Assembly: GCA_035319125.1 (NCBI GenBank)
Contig: DATHDG010000022.1
Span: 19,264-83,263, forward strand
Origin: Fen-1308 sp035319125
GTDB taxonomy: Bacteria > Nitrospirota > Thermodesulfovibrionia > Thermodesulfovibrionales > Dissulfurispiraceae
Direction of reading: 5' to 3'
Length of the DNA stretch: 64,000 nt
This document shows, piece after piece, positions 50,981-59,575 of this stretch (position 1 is its first letter; each line of letters starts with the position of its first letter). A program made the translations under genes and the position numbers. A model generated the notes under the pieces. It saw only the letters and a list, made by a program, of their open reading frames with translations, did no database searches and was not told the origin of the DNA.

Positions 50981-52114
50981 GTGGAAATAGTACCTGGGCT
51001 TGTTAACAAGAGCACCTGGAATAAGGTCATCAATTATATTGCTATGAGCGATGAACAACCTCCTTATCTGCTTATGGATCGGGAGATGATAATGAATAAA
51101 GTTGCCCAGATCGGCAGAAAAATCAGAAATGCGAAAGTTTCCTATGCAGTCAAGGCAAATCCTGATATAGAGGTATGCCGGGTGATTGCTGATCTCGGTC
51201 TCGGCTTTGAGATAGCGTCCGAAGGAGAATTAGGGCTTTTGAGGCAGATAGGTGTAAGCGCCGATCGAATTATAACTAGCAATCCTGTCAAGACCTTCCG
51301 TTTTCTCGAAGAGGCTGCGAATTACGGTGTGAATTATTTTGCATATGACTCTGTTGCCGAAGTCGATAAGATGTCCCGCTACGTTCCAGGCGGAAATGTT
51401 TATGTGCGGCTTAATGTGCCGAATGAAGGCAGCGAGTGGCCGCTCAGTAAGAAGTTTGGTGTTGAGATTGAAGAAGCGGCTTCGTTGCTGGCTTATGCGC
51501 GCGACAAAGGTCTTAATCCTGTGGGGATCACGTTCCATGTAGGTTCGCAGTGCAATAATCCATATAACTGGCAACACGCTGTTGACAAGGCCAAAGATTT
51601 ATGGGACATGGCGCAATCCGAAGGTATCGAACTTAAGATGATCGATATAGGTGGTGGTTATCCGATCAGATATACAAAGAATGTTGTTGACATTGCTACC
51701 ATAGAGGCAAAGATTGACAAAGTCTTAAGACAGAAGTTTTCTGAACAGGTTCAGATATTCATAGAACCCGGCCGTGCTGTTGTCGGTGATGCGGGGGTAT
51801 TTGTTGGCACTGTCATAGGAAAGGCTAAGCGCGGAGATGAAAACTGGTTGTATATTGATGTTGGAGTTTTCAATGGTATGATGGAGAGTGTTGGCGGCAT
51901 TAAGTATAACTACATAGTGGGCAGCCGGGCCGAAGAGAAGATTTGGACTGTTTCTGGTCCCAGTTGCGACAGCTTTGATGTTATCGATAAGGAAGCCAAG
52001 ATAGCAGAGCCGGAGGTTGGCAATCGCATCTTGATTCCGTCAGCGGGCGCATATACGATCTCTTATGCATCAGAATTCAATGGTTTTTCCATTCCTAAAA
52101 CTATATTAATTTAG
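50981..52114 (+). CDS. Ornithine/lysine decarboxylase, alanine-racemase fold
   Basis: 377 residues from GTG 50981 with GGAG six bases before. PLP-barrel fold type III: catalytic Lys in VSYAVKANPD, FEIASEGELGLL, GITFHVGSQCNN, GGGYP and IFIEPGRAVV; C-terminal motif GPSCDSFDV, equivalent to GPTCD of ornithine decarboxylases. Next gene is spermidine synthase, so putrescine production is the likely role; lysine or diaminopimelate cannot be excluded. Confidence 0.88.
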   Translation: MEIVPGLVNKSTWNKVINYIAMSDEQPPYLLMDREMIMNKVAQIGRKIRNAKVSYAVKANPDIEVCRVIADLGLGFEIASEGELGLLRQIGVSADRIITSNPVKTFRFLEEAANYGVNYFAYDSVAEVDKMSRYVPGGNVYVRLNVPNEGSEWPLSKKFGVEIEEAASLLAYARDKGLNPVGITFHVGSQCNNPYNWQHAVDKAKDLWDMAQSEGIELKMIDIGGGYPIRYTKNVVDIATIEAKIDKVLRQKFSEQVQIFIEPGRAVVGDAGVFVGTVIGKAKRGDENWLYIDVGVFNGMMESVGGIKYNYIVGSRAEEKIWTVSGPSCDSFDVIDKEAKIAEPEVGNRILIPSAGAYTISYASEFNGFSIPKTILI

Positions 52115-52182
52115 GAGAAGTCGATAGCCTGAAGTCAGGATGTAGATGAACCATCTTGTGACTTTCTAATCCAGGAGGATTT

Positions 52183-53019
52183 ATGATCAAGTTTTTCGAG
52201 AAAGATCCATATGCACCCATCCAGTATGTTTATGAAATAAGCAATATCCTCTATAGTGGCAAAAGTCTGTTTCAGGAGATAATGGTCGTTGAAAACCCAC
52301 ACTTCGGAAGGATGTTGATCCTCGACGGGGTAGTGCAGATAACCGAGCGTGATGAGTTTTTTTATCACGAAATGCTTGTGCATGTATTGTTGCACGCTCA
52401 TCCAAATCCAAGGAAGGTGCTTGTCATCGGTGGTGGCGACGGCGGTGTTGTGAGGGAAGTGTTAAAGCACGACTCAGTGGAAAAAGTTTACTTTATCGAG
52501 ATCGACGAAGAGGTCATTAATGTGTCCAGAAAGTTCTTCCCAGGCGTTGCCTGCGGAGTGGATGACAAAAGGGTAGAAATCAAGTGCATGGACGGCGCTG
52601 AATTTGTCAAGGCAAGATCTGGAGATATCGATGCAGTTATAGTTGATTCGACTGATATTATAGGTTTTGCCAAGAGTCTTTTTACTGTTGAATTCTTCAA
52701 GTCAGTCAAGGAAAGCCTTAGCGAGCAAGGCATGTTTGTTTCCCTGTCCGAGTCGCTTCATTTCCATAAAGAGATGGTAATTGAGGTTCAGGAGGCGTTG
52801 AAACTTATATTCCCTATCGTCGATTTATACACCGCAACATTAGCTACATATGCGGGCAATTGGTGGACTTTTTCGGCGGCTTCGAAAGGATTGGATTTGA
52901 GGACTATGAGAAGAAAATACTCAATAGAAACAAAATATTATACTGATGAGATACACGCCCAGGCTTTTATGCCCACGCGGATGTATGAGAAGCTTATGCG
53001 CAAGGGCCTCCAGTGGTAG
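52183..53019 (+). CDS. speE: SpeE, spermidine synthase
   Basis: 278 residues: N-terminal beta domain, then VLVIGGGDGGVVREVLKHD, YFIEIDEEVIN and IDAVIVDSTDIIG (catalytic Asp). Moves aminopropyl from decarboxylated SAM to putrescine. The AGGAGG ribosome site precedes ATG. Paired with the decarboxylase; speD not nearby. Confidence 0.93.
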   Translation: MIKFFEKDPYAPIQYVYEISNILYSGKSLFQEIMVVENPHFGRMLILDGVVQITERDEFFYHEMLVHVLLHAHPNPRKVLVIGGGDGGVVREVLKHDSVEKVYFIEIDEEVINVSRKFFPGVACGVDDKRVEIKCMDGAEFVKARSGDIDAVIVDSTDIIGFAKSLFTVEFFKSVKESLSEQGMFVSLSESLHFHKEMVIEVQEALKLIFPIVDLYTATLATYAGNWWTFSAASKGLDLRTMRRKYSIETKYYTDEIHAQAFMPTRMYEKLMRKGLQW

Positions 53020-53023
53020 AATC

Positions 53024-53053
53024 TTGACACGCCCCGTTTATTCTTGTTAAATT
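53024..53053 (+). promoter_or_regulatory. Promoter of hrcA-grpE-dnaK
   Basis: TTGACA (53024-53029), 17-18 base spacer, TTAAAT/TAAATT at 53047-53053. The CIRCE repeat begins two bases later at the expected start site. Confidence 0.7.
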
Positions 53054-53054
53054 A

Positions 53055-53081
53055 TTAGCACTCTAGGTTGGAGAGTGCTAA
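53055..53081 (+). promoter_or_regulatory. CIRCE operator for HrcA
   Basis: Perfect CIRCE: TTAGCACTC (53055-53063), nine bases, GAGTGCTAA (53073-53081). HrcA binds it to repress the operon at normal temperature. Confidence 0.98.
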
Positions 53082-53085
53082 AGGG

Positions 53086-54144
53086 GTGGAAAAAGATATT
53101 TTCAGTATATTGGATGAGAGGAGCAGGCGTGTCCTTGACGCGGTTGTGCGCAGCTATATCGACCGGCCGGACCCTGTAGGCTCGAGATTTGTTACCCGCA
53201 AGTATTCTTTTGGATTTTCTCCTGCAACGATTCGCAATATCATGGCAGATTTGGAAGAGATGGGGTTTCTTAGTCAGCCGCACACTTCTGCAGGCAGAGT
53301 TCCGACAGATAAAGGTTACCGCTTTTATGTTGACTCGCTTGGCGGTCAGCCTCTCCCGGATAACCTTTTGGGGATGTCCGGAGAGTTCATGGCGAAGTTT
53401 TCCCGAAGACTGGAAGATGTTAGAAATGATCTATCCGCCATGTTTGCTGAGGTATCGAATACTCTGGCGTCACTTTCTAATTACATTGGAGTAGTACTGC
53501 CGCCAAAGGCAGAGAATGCTACGTTCAACCGAATAGATCTTATCAAGTATAAGGGTGACCAGGTGGTTGCCATATTGCTGACTGACGAAGGGATCATAAA
53601 AAACAAAGTGCTTCAGGTCGATCCCATGCTCAGGCAGGAAGATTTAAACCGCATATCTAATTATCTGAATGCCGAGTTTTCAGGGCATTCGATCGAAGAG
53701 ATCAATAACATGCTCATGCAGCGCATGTGGAGCGAGAAAGCCCAATGGGACAAGCTCATAGCACGCGCAATATCAATATATGAGCAGGCCATGAATTTTG
53801 TCCAGGACGATATTATTGTGTCCGGGATCTACGATGTCATGAACTTGCCGGATTTTTCAGACATCACAAAGATAAGGGAGTTGTCCAAGGCTATTAAGGA
53901 AAAACATGTTATCTTGAAACTCCTTGCTGAACTATCCCGCGTGGAAGGCGTGCAGGTCGTCATTGGCAATGAAAATCCCATGGCTGAGCTGAAAGGGTTG
54001 AGCATTGTTTCCTCTACGTACAGTGAAGGAAATAAGCCCATGGGTATTATAGCTCTTATAGGCCCTACGCGCATGGATTATTCAAAGGCTATTATTATGG
54101 TAGATACGATCGCAAAGTGCGTCAGCAGGACATTTGAGGACTAA
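53086..54144 (+). CDS. hrcA: HrcA, heat-inducible repressor
   Basis: About 352 residues from GTG 53086; a TTG a few codons later (before DERSRRVL) is an alternative start. N-terminal winged helix RRVLDAVVRSYI, PVGSRFVTRKY and ATIRNIMADLEEMGFL, SAGRVPTDKGYRFYVD, then GAF-like regulatory domain and IGPTRMDYSKAI. First gene after CIRCE, autoregulated. Confidence 0.95.
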   Translation: MEKDIFSILDERSRRVLDAVVRSYIDRPDPVGSRFVTRKYSFGFSPATIRNIMADLEEMGFLSQPHTSAGRVPTDKGYRFYVDSLGGQPLPDNLLGMSGEFMAKFSRRLEDVRNDLSAMFAEVSNTLASLSNYIGVVLPPKAENATFNRIDLIKYKGDQVVAILLTDEGIIKNKVLQVDPMLRQEDLNRISNYLNAEFSGHSIEEINNMLMQRMWSEKAQWDKLIARAISIYEQAMNFVQDDIIVSGIYDVMNLPDFSDITKIRELSKAIKEKHVILKLLAELSRVEGVQVVIGNENPMAELKGLSIVSSTYSEGNKPMGIIALIGPTRMDYSKAIIMVDTIAKCVSRTFED

Positions 54145-54186
54145 ATCAGGATGACAGGTAGGCGCACGAAATCAGTAGGAGGGCAT

Positions 54187-54777
54187 ATGTCTGACGAGAA
54201 CAAATCGCATAAGATTAAAATAACGGAAACGGATGAGTCTGTGGCTGCCGGCGCTGACTCTGGCGCTGTCGAAAATGATGATCAGGGACAGGCTGATAAC
54301 GCCAAGCTTAAGGCAGCACTGGATGAGAGCAATGACAAATATTTGCGGTTATACGCCGAATTTGAGAACTACAAAAAAAAGGTCCGGAAGGAGAAGGAAG
54401 AATTTCTTACATATTGCAATGAAGATCTTCTGTATGAGCTTTTGCCTGTTATCGACAATCTCGACATGGCTCTTAAACATACGTCGGAAGGTAGCGCTGA
54501 CTCACTGACGTCACTAAAGCAGGGTGTTGAAAATACGCTCAGGGAGTTCGTCAGAACACTTGACAAAGTCGGCCTTAAGGCAATCGAAGCTGAGGGGCAT
54601 CCGTTTGACCCGGCTTATCATCATGCAATGTCACAGGTGGAACGATCTGATATGGATGATAAAACGGTCCTGCAGGAGATGCGGAAAGGATATCTATATA
54701 AGGAGAAGGTGCTTAGGCCTTCCCTTGTTTCTGTTTCAAAGAAAACAGTTGACGAAAATCAAACAATAGGGAAGTAG
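54187..54777 (+). CDS. grpE: GrpE, nucleotide-exchange factor
   Basis: 196 residues from ATG 54187 (AGGAGGG upstream). Acidic, disordered N terminus, long coiled coil DKYLRLYAEFENYKKKV, and the C-terminal beta domain with GHPFDPAYHHAMSQVE and LRPSLVSVSK. Releases ADP from DnaK. 12 bases before dnaK. Confidence 0.95.
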   Translation: MSDENKSHKIKITETDESVAAGADSGAVENDDQGQADNAKLKAALDESNDKYLRLYAEFENYKKKVRKEKEEFLTYCNEDLLYELLPVIDNLDMALKHTSEGSADSLTSLKQGVENTLREFVRTLDKVGLKAIEAEGHPFDPAYHHAMSQVERSDMDDKTVLQEMRKGYLYKEKVLRPSLVSVSKKTVDENQTIGK

Positions 54778-54789
54778 AAGGAGGATTAT

Positions 54790-56709
54790 ATGGGAAAGGC
54801 AATTGGAATTGATCTCGGCACTACCAATTCGGTAGTTTCCGTAGTTATGGGCGGTGAGACTGTCGTAATTCCGAATCAGGAGGGTAACCGGACTACGCCA
54901 TCCGTAGTTGCAATCACCGAGAAAGGTGAAAGACTCGTAGGACAGATAGCCAAGAGGCAGGCAATAACAAACCCCGAGAATACTATTTTCTCAATAAAGA
55001 GACTTATGGGGCGTAAGTTCACATCTAAACAGGTTGATCATGCAAAGAAGAGGCTTCCTTATCAGATCGTGGAGGCAGCGAATGGGGACGCACATGTAGA
55101 GATACGTGGAAAGAAATATTCGCCGCCGGAGATATCAGCTATGATACTGCAGAAGCTGAAACAGGCCGCAGAAGATTATCTTGGAGAGACAGTCACTGAA
55201 GCCGTAATAACGGTTCCGGCATATTTTGATGACAGCCAGCGCCAGGCGACCAAGGATGCCGGAAAGATTGCGGGGCTTAATGTTCTTAGGATCATTAATG
55301 AGCCTACAGCAGCAGCCCTTGCTTATGGACTTGATAAAAAGAAGGAAGAAAAGGTTGCCATCTACGATCTGGGAGGCGGCACCTTCGATATCTCCATTCT
55401 AGAGATCGGAGAGGGCGTTATAGAGGTTAAATCGACTAACGGTGATACCTATCTCGGAGGCGATGACTTTGACCTCAGGGTTATTGACTGGCTTGTTGAA
55501 GAATTTAAGAAAGAGCAGGGCATCGACCTGAAACAGGATAAAATGGCATTGCAGAGACTGAAAGAGGCTGCTGAAAGGGCCAAGATCGAGCTTTCCACAG
55601 CAATGGAAACTGAGATCAACCTGCCATTTATAACTGCAGATGCAACTGGACCGAAGCACCTCCTTATAAAGCTCTCGCGTTCGAAATTTGAGCAGCTGAC
55701 AGACGACCTAGTTCAAAATACGATAGAACCGTGTAAGCGTGCGTTGGGCGATGCGGGCCTTTCTACTTCCCAGATCGACGAGGCAATACTTGTCGGTGGC
55801 CAGACCAGGTCTCCTAAGGTTCAGCAGGTAGTGCAGGGGTATTTTGGAAAGGAGCCTAACCGCAGTGTCAACCCTGACGAGGTCGTTGCTGTTGGCGCAG
55901 CCATTCAGGCGGCGGTTCTCAAGGGAGAGGTGAAAGAGGTACTTCTTCTTGACGTTACGCCGCTTTCTCTCGGCATTGAGACACTTGGCGGAATCTTTAC
56001 AAAAATCATCGAGAGGAACACAACGATTCCGACTAAGAAATCTCAGGTATTTTCGACTGCTGCTGACAGTCAGCCTGCAGTTACGATCAAAGTGCATCAG
56101 GGAGAACGTGAGATGGCTGCCGACAACAAGCTGCTCGGCGTATTCGAGCTGGTAGGAATTCCACCGGCGCCACGCGGCTTACCTCAGATAGAGGTAACCT
56201 TTGATATAGATGCGAATGGTATACTGCACGTTTCAGCCAAGGATCTTGGCACCGGAAAGGAACAATCGATCAAGATTACAGCATCAAGCGGGCTGAGCGA
56301 AGAAGAGATCAAGAAGATGATGCGGGATGCTGAATCACATGCTGAAGATGATAAGAAGCGTAAAGACATGGCCGAAGCCAAGAACAATGCTGATACTCTT
56401 GTCTATTCCGTAGAAAAATCTGTCAAAGAATATGGCGACAAGATTACAGAGGATGAAAAGCGTGATATAGAGGCTGCTCTGGAAAAGTGCAGGAAAGTAA
56501 AAGACTCCAGCCAGTCTGCAGAGGAAATCAAGGCAGCTTCAGAGGAGCTCACAAAGGTTTCGCATAAGCTTGCCGAGCATGTGTATAAGGCGACTCAGCA
56601 GCATCCTGGAGATAGCGGAGCGACAAATGGCGGCGGATCAAAGCCCAAGTCGGGCGAGGAAGATGTTGTGGAGGCCGAGTTCGAGGACGTTGATAAGGGC
56701 AAGAAATAG
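54790..56709 (+). CDS. dnaK: DnaK, Hsp70 chaperone
   Basis: 639 residues: actin-like ATPase domain (1-385; IGIDLGTTNSVVSV, IYDLGGGTFDISIL, VGGQTRSPKV), linker EVLLLDVTPLSLG, substrate-binding domain and C-terminal lid ending with an acidic tail. Operon with hrcA and grpE, followed by a strong hairpin. Confidence 0.98.
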   Translation: MGKAIGIDLGTTNSVVSVVMGGETVVIPNQEGNRTTPSVVAITEKGERLVGQIAKRQAITNPENTIFSIKRLMGRKFTSKQVDHAKKRLPYQIVEAANGDAHVEIRGKKYSPPEISAMILQKLKQAAEDYLGETVTEAVITVPAYFDDSQRQATKDAGKIAGLNVLRIINEPTAAALAYGLDKKKEEKVAIYDLGGGTFDISILEIGEGVIEVKSTNGDTYLGGDDFDLRVIDWLVEEFKKEQGIDLKQDKMALQRLKEAAERAKIELSTAMETEINLPFITADATGPKHLLIKLSRSKFEQLTDDLVQNTIEPCKRALGDAGLSTSQIDEAILVGGQTRSPKVQQVVQGYFGKEPNRSVNPDEVVAVGAAIQAAVLKGEVKEVLLLDVTPLSLGIETLGGIFTKIIERNTTIPTKKSQVFSTAADSQPAVTIKVHQGEREMAADNKLLGVFELVGIPPAPRGLPQIEVTFDIDANGILHVSAKDLGTGKEQSIKITASSGLSEEEIKKMMRDAESHAEDDKKRKDMAEAKNNADTLVYSVEKSVKEYGDKITEDEKRDIEAALEKCRKVKDSSQSAEEIKAASEELTKVSHKLAEHVYKATQQHPGDSGATNGGGSKPKSGEEDVVEAEFEDVDKGKK

Positions 56710-56750
56710 CGCAGGCTGCGGATTGCGGTTCTTACTGTAATTAGTTACAG

Positions 56751-56780
56751 GCGCGGATGGGATGTTTACCCTGTCCGCGC
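56751..56780 (+). terminator. Hairpin after dnaK
   Basis: GCGCGGA (56751-56757) and TCCGCGC (56774-56780) with inner GG/CC pairing, then TGTTTGTTGT. Likely reduces read-through from dnaK to dnaJ. Confidence 0.65.
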
Positions 56781-56788
56781 TGTTTGTT

Positions 56789-56815
56789 GTAAAATACAGA
56801 TTGCTGTATTTTTAC
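56789..56815 (+). promoter_or_regulatory. AT-rich inverted repeat before dnaJ
   Basis: GTAAAATACAG (56789-56799), four bases, CTGTATTTTTAC (56804-56815), nearly perfect. Could be an operator for dnaJ or a second attenuating hairpin. Not CIRCE. Confidence 0.45.
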
Positions 56816-56842
56816 ATTGAGGAAGGTTTGATCTAATCACAT

Positions 56843-57952
56843 ATGCCTGATTATTACAAGATTCTTGGCGTGAACCGAGATGCCTCTCCCGAAGAACTGA
56901 AGAAGGCGTACCGCCAGCTTGCGCTCAAATATCACCCCGATCGCAATCAAGGCGATAAGGAATCTGAAGAGAGGTTCAAGGAGATTAACGAGGCATATAC
57001 CTGTCTTAGCGATGCGGACAAGCGGGCCCATTATGACCGATACGGCAGCACAGAGGGCTTTGGTGCGGGCACGGCAGGTTTCGGCGGCTTCGGAGGTGCG
57101 CCTTTTACTGATATCTTTGAGGACCTGTTTGAGGACTTCTTCGGAGGCTTCGGTGGCGCCCGTAAGCAGCGAGCTGCAAAAGGGGCCGATTTGAGATACA
57201 ATCTGACGATAACCCTTGAAGAGGCTGCTTTTGGGACTGAGAAGAATCTGAAAATCCCAAGATGGCAAACTTGCAATGCTTGCAGCGGCTCCGGTGCACA
57301 AGCGGGCAAGCCTCCCGAAACATGCACCAACTGTAAAGGAACAGGCCATATTCGCTTCCAACAGGGCTTTTTCAGCGTGTCCAGACCTTGCAACAAGTGC
57401 CACGGTGCCGGCACCATAATTACAAATCCATGTTTGAGCTGCAAAGGAGAAGGCAAGGTCAGAGTGCAGAAGGAGATACTGGTCAAGGTGCCTGCAGGTG
57501 TTGACACTGACTCTCGCCTGCGTATTAGCGGTGAAGGGGATTTTGGCAGCTTCGGAGGTCCGTCCGGCGATCTTTATATTGTCATTGCCGTAGAAGAGCA
57601 TCGATTCTTTAAACGTGAAGGGCTGAATATATATTGCGACTATTCTATACCTTTCACTACAGCTGTGCTGGGTGGAGATATTGAGGTTCCGACCATGGAC
57701 GGCAGTGCCAAAATCAAAATACCGGCTGCAACTCAATCCGGCAAGACTTTCAATCTCAAGGGCAAAGGAATCCCGCGGCTTGGCAGCCACCACAGAGGAG
57801 ATCAGATTGTAGGCATTTCTATTGAGGTTCCTAAGAAACTTACGCTGCGTCAGAAAGAGCTTTTAGAGGAATTTGCCGCGCTGAGCGGAGATATCCATGG
57901 TGCAGAGGCAAAGGGTTTTAAGGGAAAGCTCAAAGATATCTTCAGCATGTAA
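56843..57952 (+). CDS. dnaJ: DnaJ, Hsp40 co-chaperone
   Basis: 369 residues: J domain (about 3-68) with HPD in KYHPDRNQG, Gly/Phe region (GTAGFGGFGG), four zinc motifs CNACSGSG, CTNCKGTG, CNKCHGAG and CLSCKGEG (about 145-210), then the C-terminal client-binding domains. The canonical dnaJ by its place after dnaK. No clear Shine-Dalgarno near the ATG (GAGGAAGG is about 17 bases away). Confidence 0.95.
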   Translation: MPDYYKILGVNRDASPEELKKAYRQLALKYHPDRNQGDKESEERFKEINEAYTCLSDADKRAHYDRYGSTEGFGAGTAGFGGFGGAPFTDIFEDLFEDFFGGFGGARKQRAAKGADLRYNLTITLEEAAFGTEKNLKIPRWQTCNACSGSGAQAGKPPETCTNCKGTGHIRFQQGFFSVSRPCNKCHGAGTIITNPCLSCKGEGKVRVQKEILVKVPAGVDTDSRLRISGEGDFGSFGGPSGDLYIVIAVEEHRFFKREGLNIYCDYSIPFTTAVLGGDIEVPTMDGSAKIKIPAATQSGKTFNLKGKGIPRLGSHHRGDQIVGISIEVPKKLTLRQKELLEEFAALSGDIHGAEAKGFKGKLKDIFSM

Positions 57953-57988
57953 CCATAAGTTGCTGTCTGTCAAACACAGTTATTATAA

Positions 57989-58762
57989 ATGAGAATATAT
58001 CTTCTGCCTGAACTTATTGCCAAGAAGACAGGAATTCTTGTCCCAACCGAAAAATCGCATTATTTATTGAAAGTAATGAGGTGCAGAACCGGAGACAGCC
58101 TTTCCATTATTAACGGGCTCGGAAAGGCATATGCAGCAAGAATTTCCAGTATTAGCGGTAAAAAAGTCATAGTTGACATTCTAAATGAAGAAACCGCGCC
58201 TTCAGAATCGCCTGTCAGTCTGGTTTTATGTCAGGGGGTTCTGAAGGGTGAGAAAATGGACCTCATTGTTCAAAAGGCTACTGAACTCGGAATAAGCGAG
58301 ATCATTCCTATGGTTACTGAAAGAAGCCAAATCAGAGAGACGAGAAAGGCGGCGAGATGGCGGAAGATAGCTGAGGAAGCGGCTGAGCAATGCGGCAGAG
58401 CCGTGATCCCAGTTGTGGAGAGCCCCAGGGGCTTTGAGGAAATATTAGCTGCGCTGCCGAATGAGCGAATATCGGCCGGCATAATATTTTGGGAAGAGAT
58501 GGGCCTTTCTCCTGACGATGCCCTGATAAAGGCATTGCGTTCAAGTCCGGATAAAGAGCTGGGCAAAACGCGGCTTGCCATTATGATAGGTCCCGAGGGA
58601 GGATTTACATCTTTAGAGGTGGAAAAAGCGGAATCTCATGGTTTCATGAAGGCTTCTCTTGGTAAAAGGATACTTCGGGCTGAAACAGCTGCTATCTCTG
58701 CGGTGGTATTGGTGAGCTTTGTGATTGAAAGGCAGGGAATCGGCATGAAAAGTCTGATATAA
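57989..58762 (+). CDS. rsmE: RsmE, 16S rRNA m3U1498 methyltransferase
   Basis: 257 residues: N-terminal PUA-like domain (HYLLKVMRCRTGDSLSI) and C-terminal SPOUT domain with the deep knot IMIGPEGGFTSLEVEKA and LGKRILRAETAAISA. Methylates U1498 of 16S rRNA. Follows dnaJ, as common. Confidence 0.94.
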   Translation: MRIYLLPELIAKKTGILVPTEKSHYLLKVMRCRTGDSLSIINGLGKAYAARISSISGKKVIVDILNEETAPSESPVSLVLCQGVLKGEKMDLIVQKATELGISEIIPMVTERSQIRETRKAARWRKIAEEAAEQCGRAVIPVVESPRGFEEILAALPNERISAGIIFWEEMGLSPDDALIKALRSSPDKELGKTRLAIMIGPEGGFTSLEVEKAESHGFMKASLGKRILRAETAAISAVVLVSFVIERQGIGMKSLI

Positions 58763-58797
58763 TATCAGCATCGTCAAGTGAAAGGAGATGTAATAAA

Positions 58798-59190
58798 ATA
58801 GAAAGCAAAGAGAAGAGCATCCGGGCGGCAAAAGCAGCTCTCGATAAAAAATCAAAAGAGACAGTAATCCTCGAATTAAAAGATCTAACAGTTATTGCTG
58901 ATTATTTCGTTATCTGTTCGGGAACAAATATAACGCAGGTTAAGGCGATCGCCGATCATATTGAGAATGAACTACTTGAAGTTGGAATAAGACCAGCCAG
59001 TATTGAAGGCCGGGAAAACGCTCGATGGATATTGATGGATTATGGTGATGCGGTAGTTCATATATTTGAAGAGGAGACAAGGGCATACTACGAACTTGAT
59101 AAGTTCTGGCTTGATGCGCCGAGAGTTTCTATCAACAATGAAGATAAAGATAGTGTGGGTCGGAAAGACAAAGGAGCAGTTTCTCGCTGA
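58798..59190 (+). CDS. rsfS: RsfS, ribosome silencing factor, with apparent AUA start
   Basis: 130 residues. The frame from 58798 reads (I)ESKEKSIRAAKAALDKKS, then VIADYFVICSGTNITQVKAIAD, PASIEGRENARWILMDYGD, VVHIFEEETRAYYELDKFW: the complete RsfS/Iojap domain. The position where homologues have the initiator Met-Glu-Ser is ATA-GAA-AGC. In this frame there is no ATG, GTG or TTG between an upstream TGA in rsmE and the domain. AAAGGAG (58781-58787) is ten bases before the ATA. RsfS binds uL14 and blocks subunit joining. Its 3' end overlaps rlmH by 53 bases. A base error or true AUA initiation are both possible. Confidence 0.85.
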   Translation: MESKEKSIRAAKAALDKKSKETVILELKDLTVIADYFVICSGTNITQVKAIADHIENELLEVGIRPASIEGRENARWILMDYGDAVVHIFEEETRAYYELDKFWLDAPRVSINNEDKDSVGRKDKGAVSR

Positions 59191-59575
59191 GGGAATTGAG
59201 AAATACTTGAGATTTCTGGCTCCTATGGCTCAGGTTTGCATAGCGGAGATTAAGGAAGAAAAGGGCAAGGCAAGAGAAGCGGCATTGAAAGGGGAAGAGG
59301 CAAAGATTTTGAAGCAAACCTCTGATTATTACCTCCTTGACGAAAGAGGACGTGGATTTAGTTCTGTTGGATTTGCCGAATTCCTGCTGGAGCGCGATGC
59401 GGTCGATTTTGTGATCGGTGGTCCGTACGGAGTGTCCGAAAAGGTAAGGGAAAGAGCCAAGGGTCTGATTGCACTTTCAAAAATGACCCTCACTCACGAG
59501 ATGGCCCGTTTGCTGCTAATGGAGCAGTTGTTCCGTGGACATACAATTTTAATGGGCAAGGAGTATCATCACTGA
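59138..59575 (+). CDS. rlmH: RlmH, 23S rRNA m3-pseudouridine1915 methyltransferase
   Basis: 145 residues from ATG 59138 (KIKIVWVGKTKEQF is the family N terminus). SPOUT fold: LLDERGRGFSSVGFAEFL, FVIGGPYGVSEKV, SKMTLTHEMARLLLMEQLFRGHTI, ending KEYHH. Start lies inside rsfS. Its stop overlaps the lapAB start (TGATG). Confidence 0.93.
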   Translation: MKIKIVWVGKTKEQFLAEGIEKYLRFLAPMAQVCIAEIKEEKGKAREAALKGEEAKILKQTSDYYLLDERGRGFSSVGFAEFLLERDAVDFVIGGPYGVSEKVRERAKGLIALSKMTLTHEMARLLLMEQLFRGHTILMGKEYHH

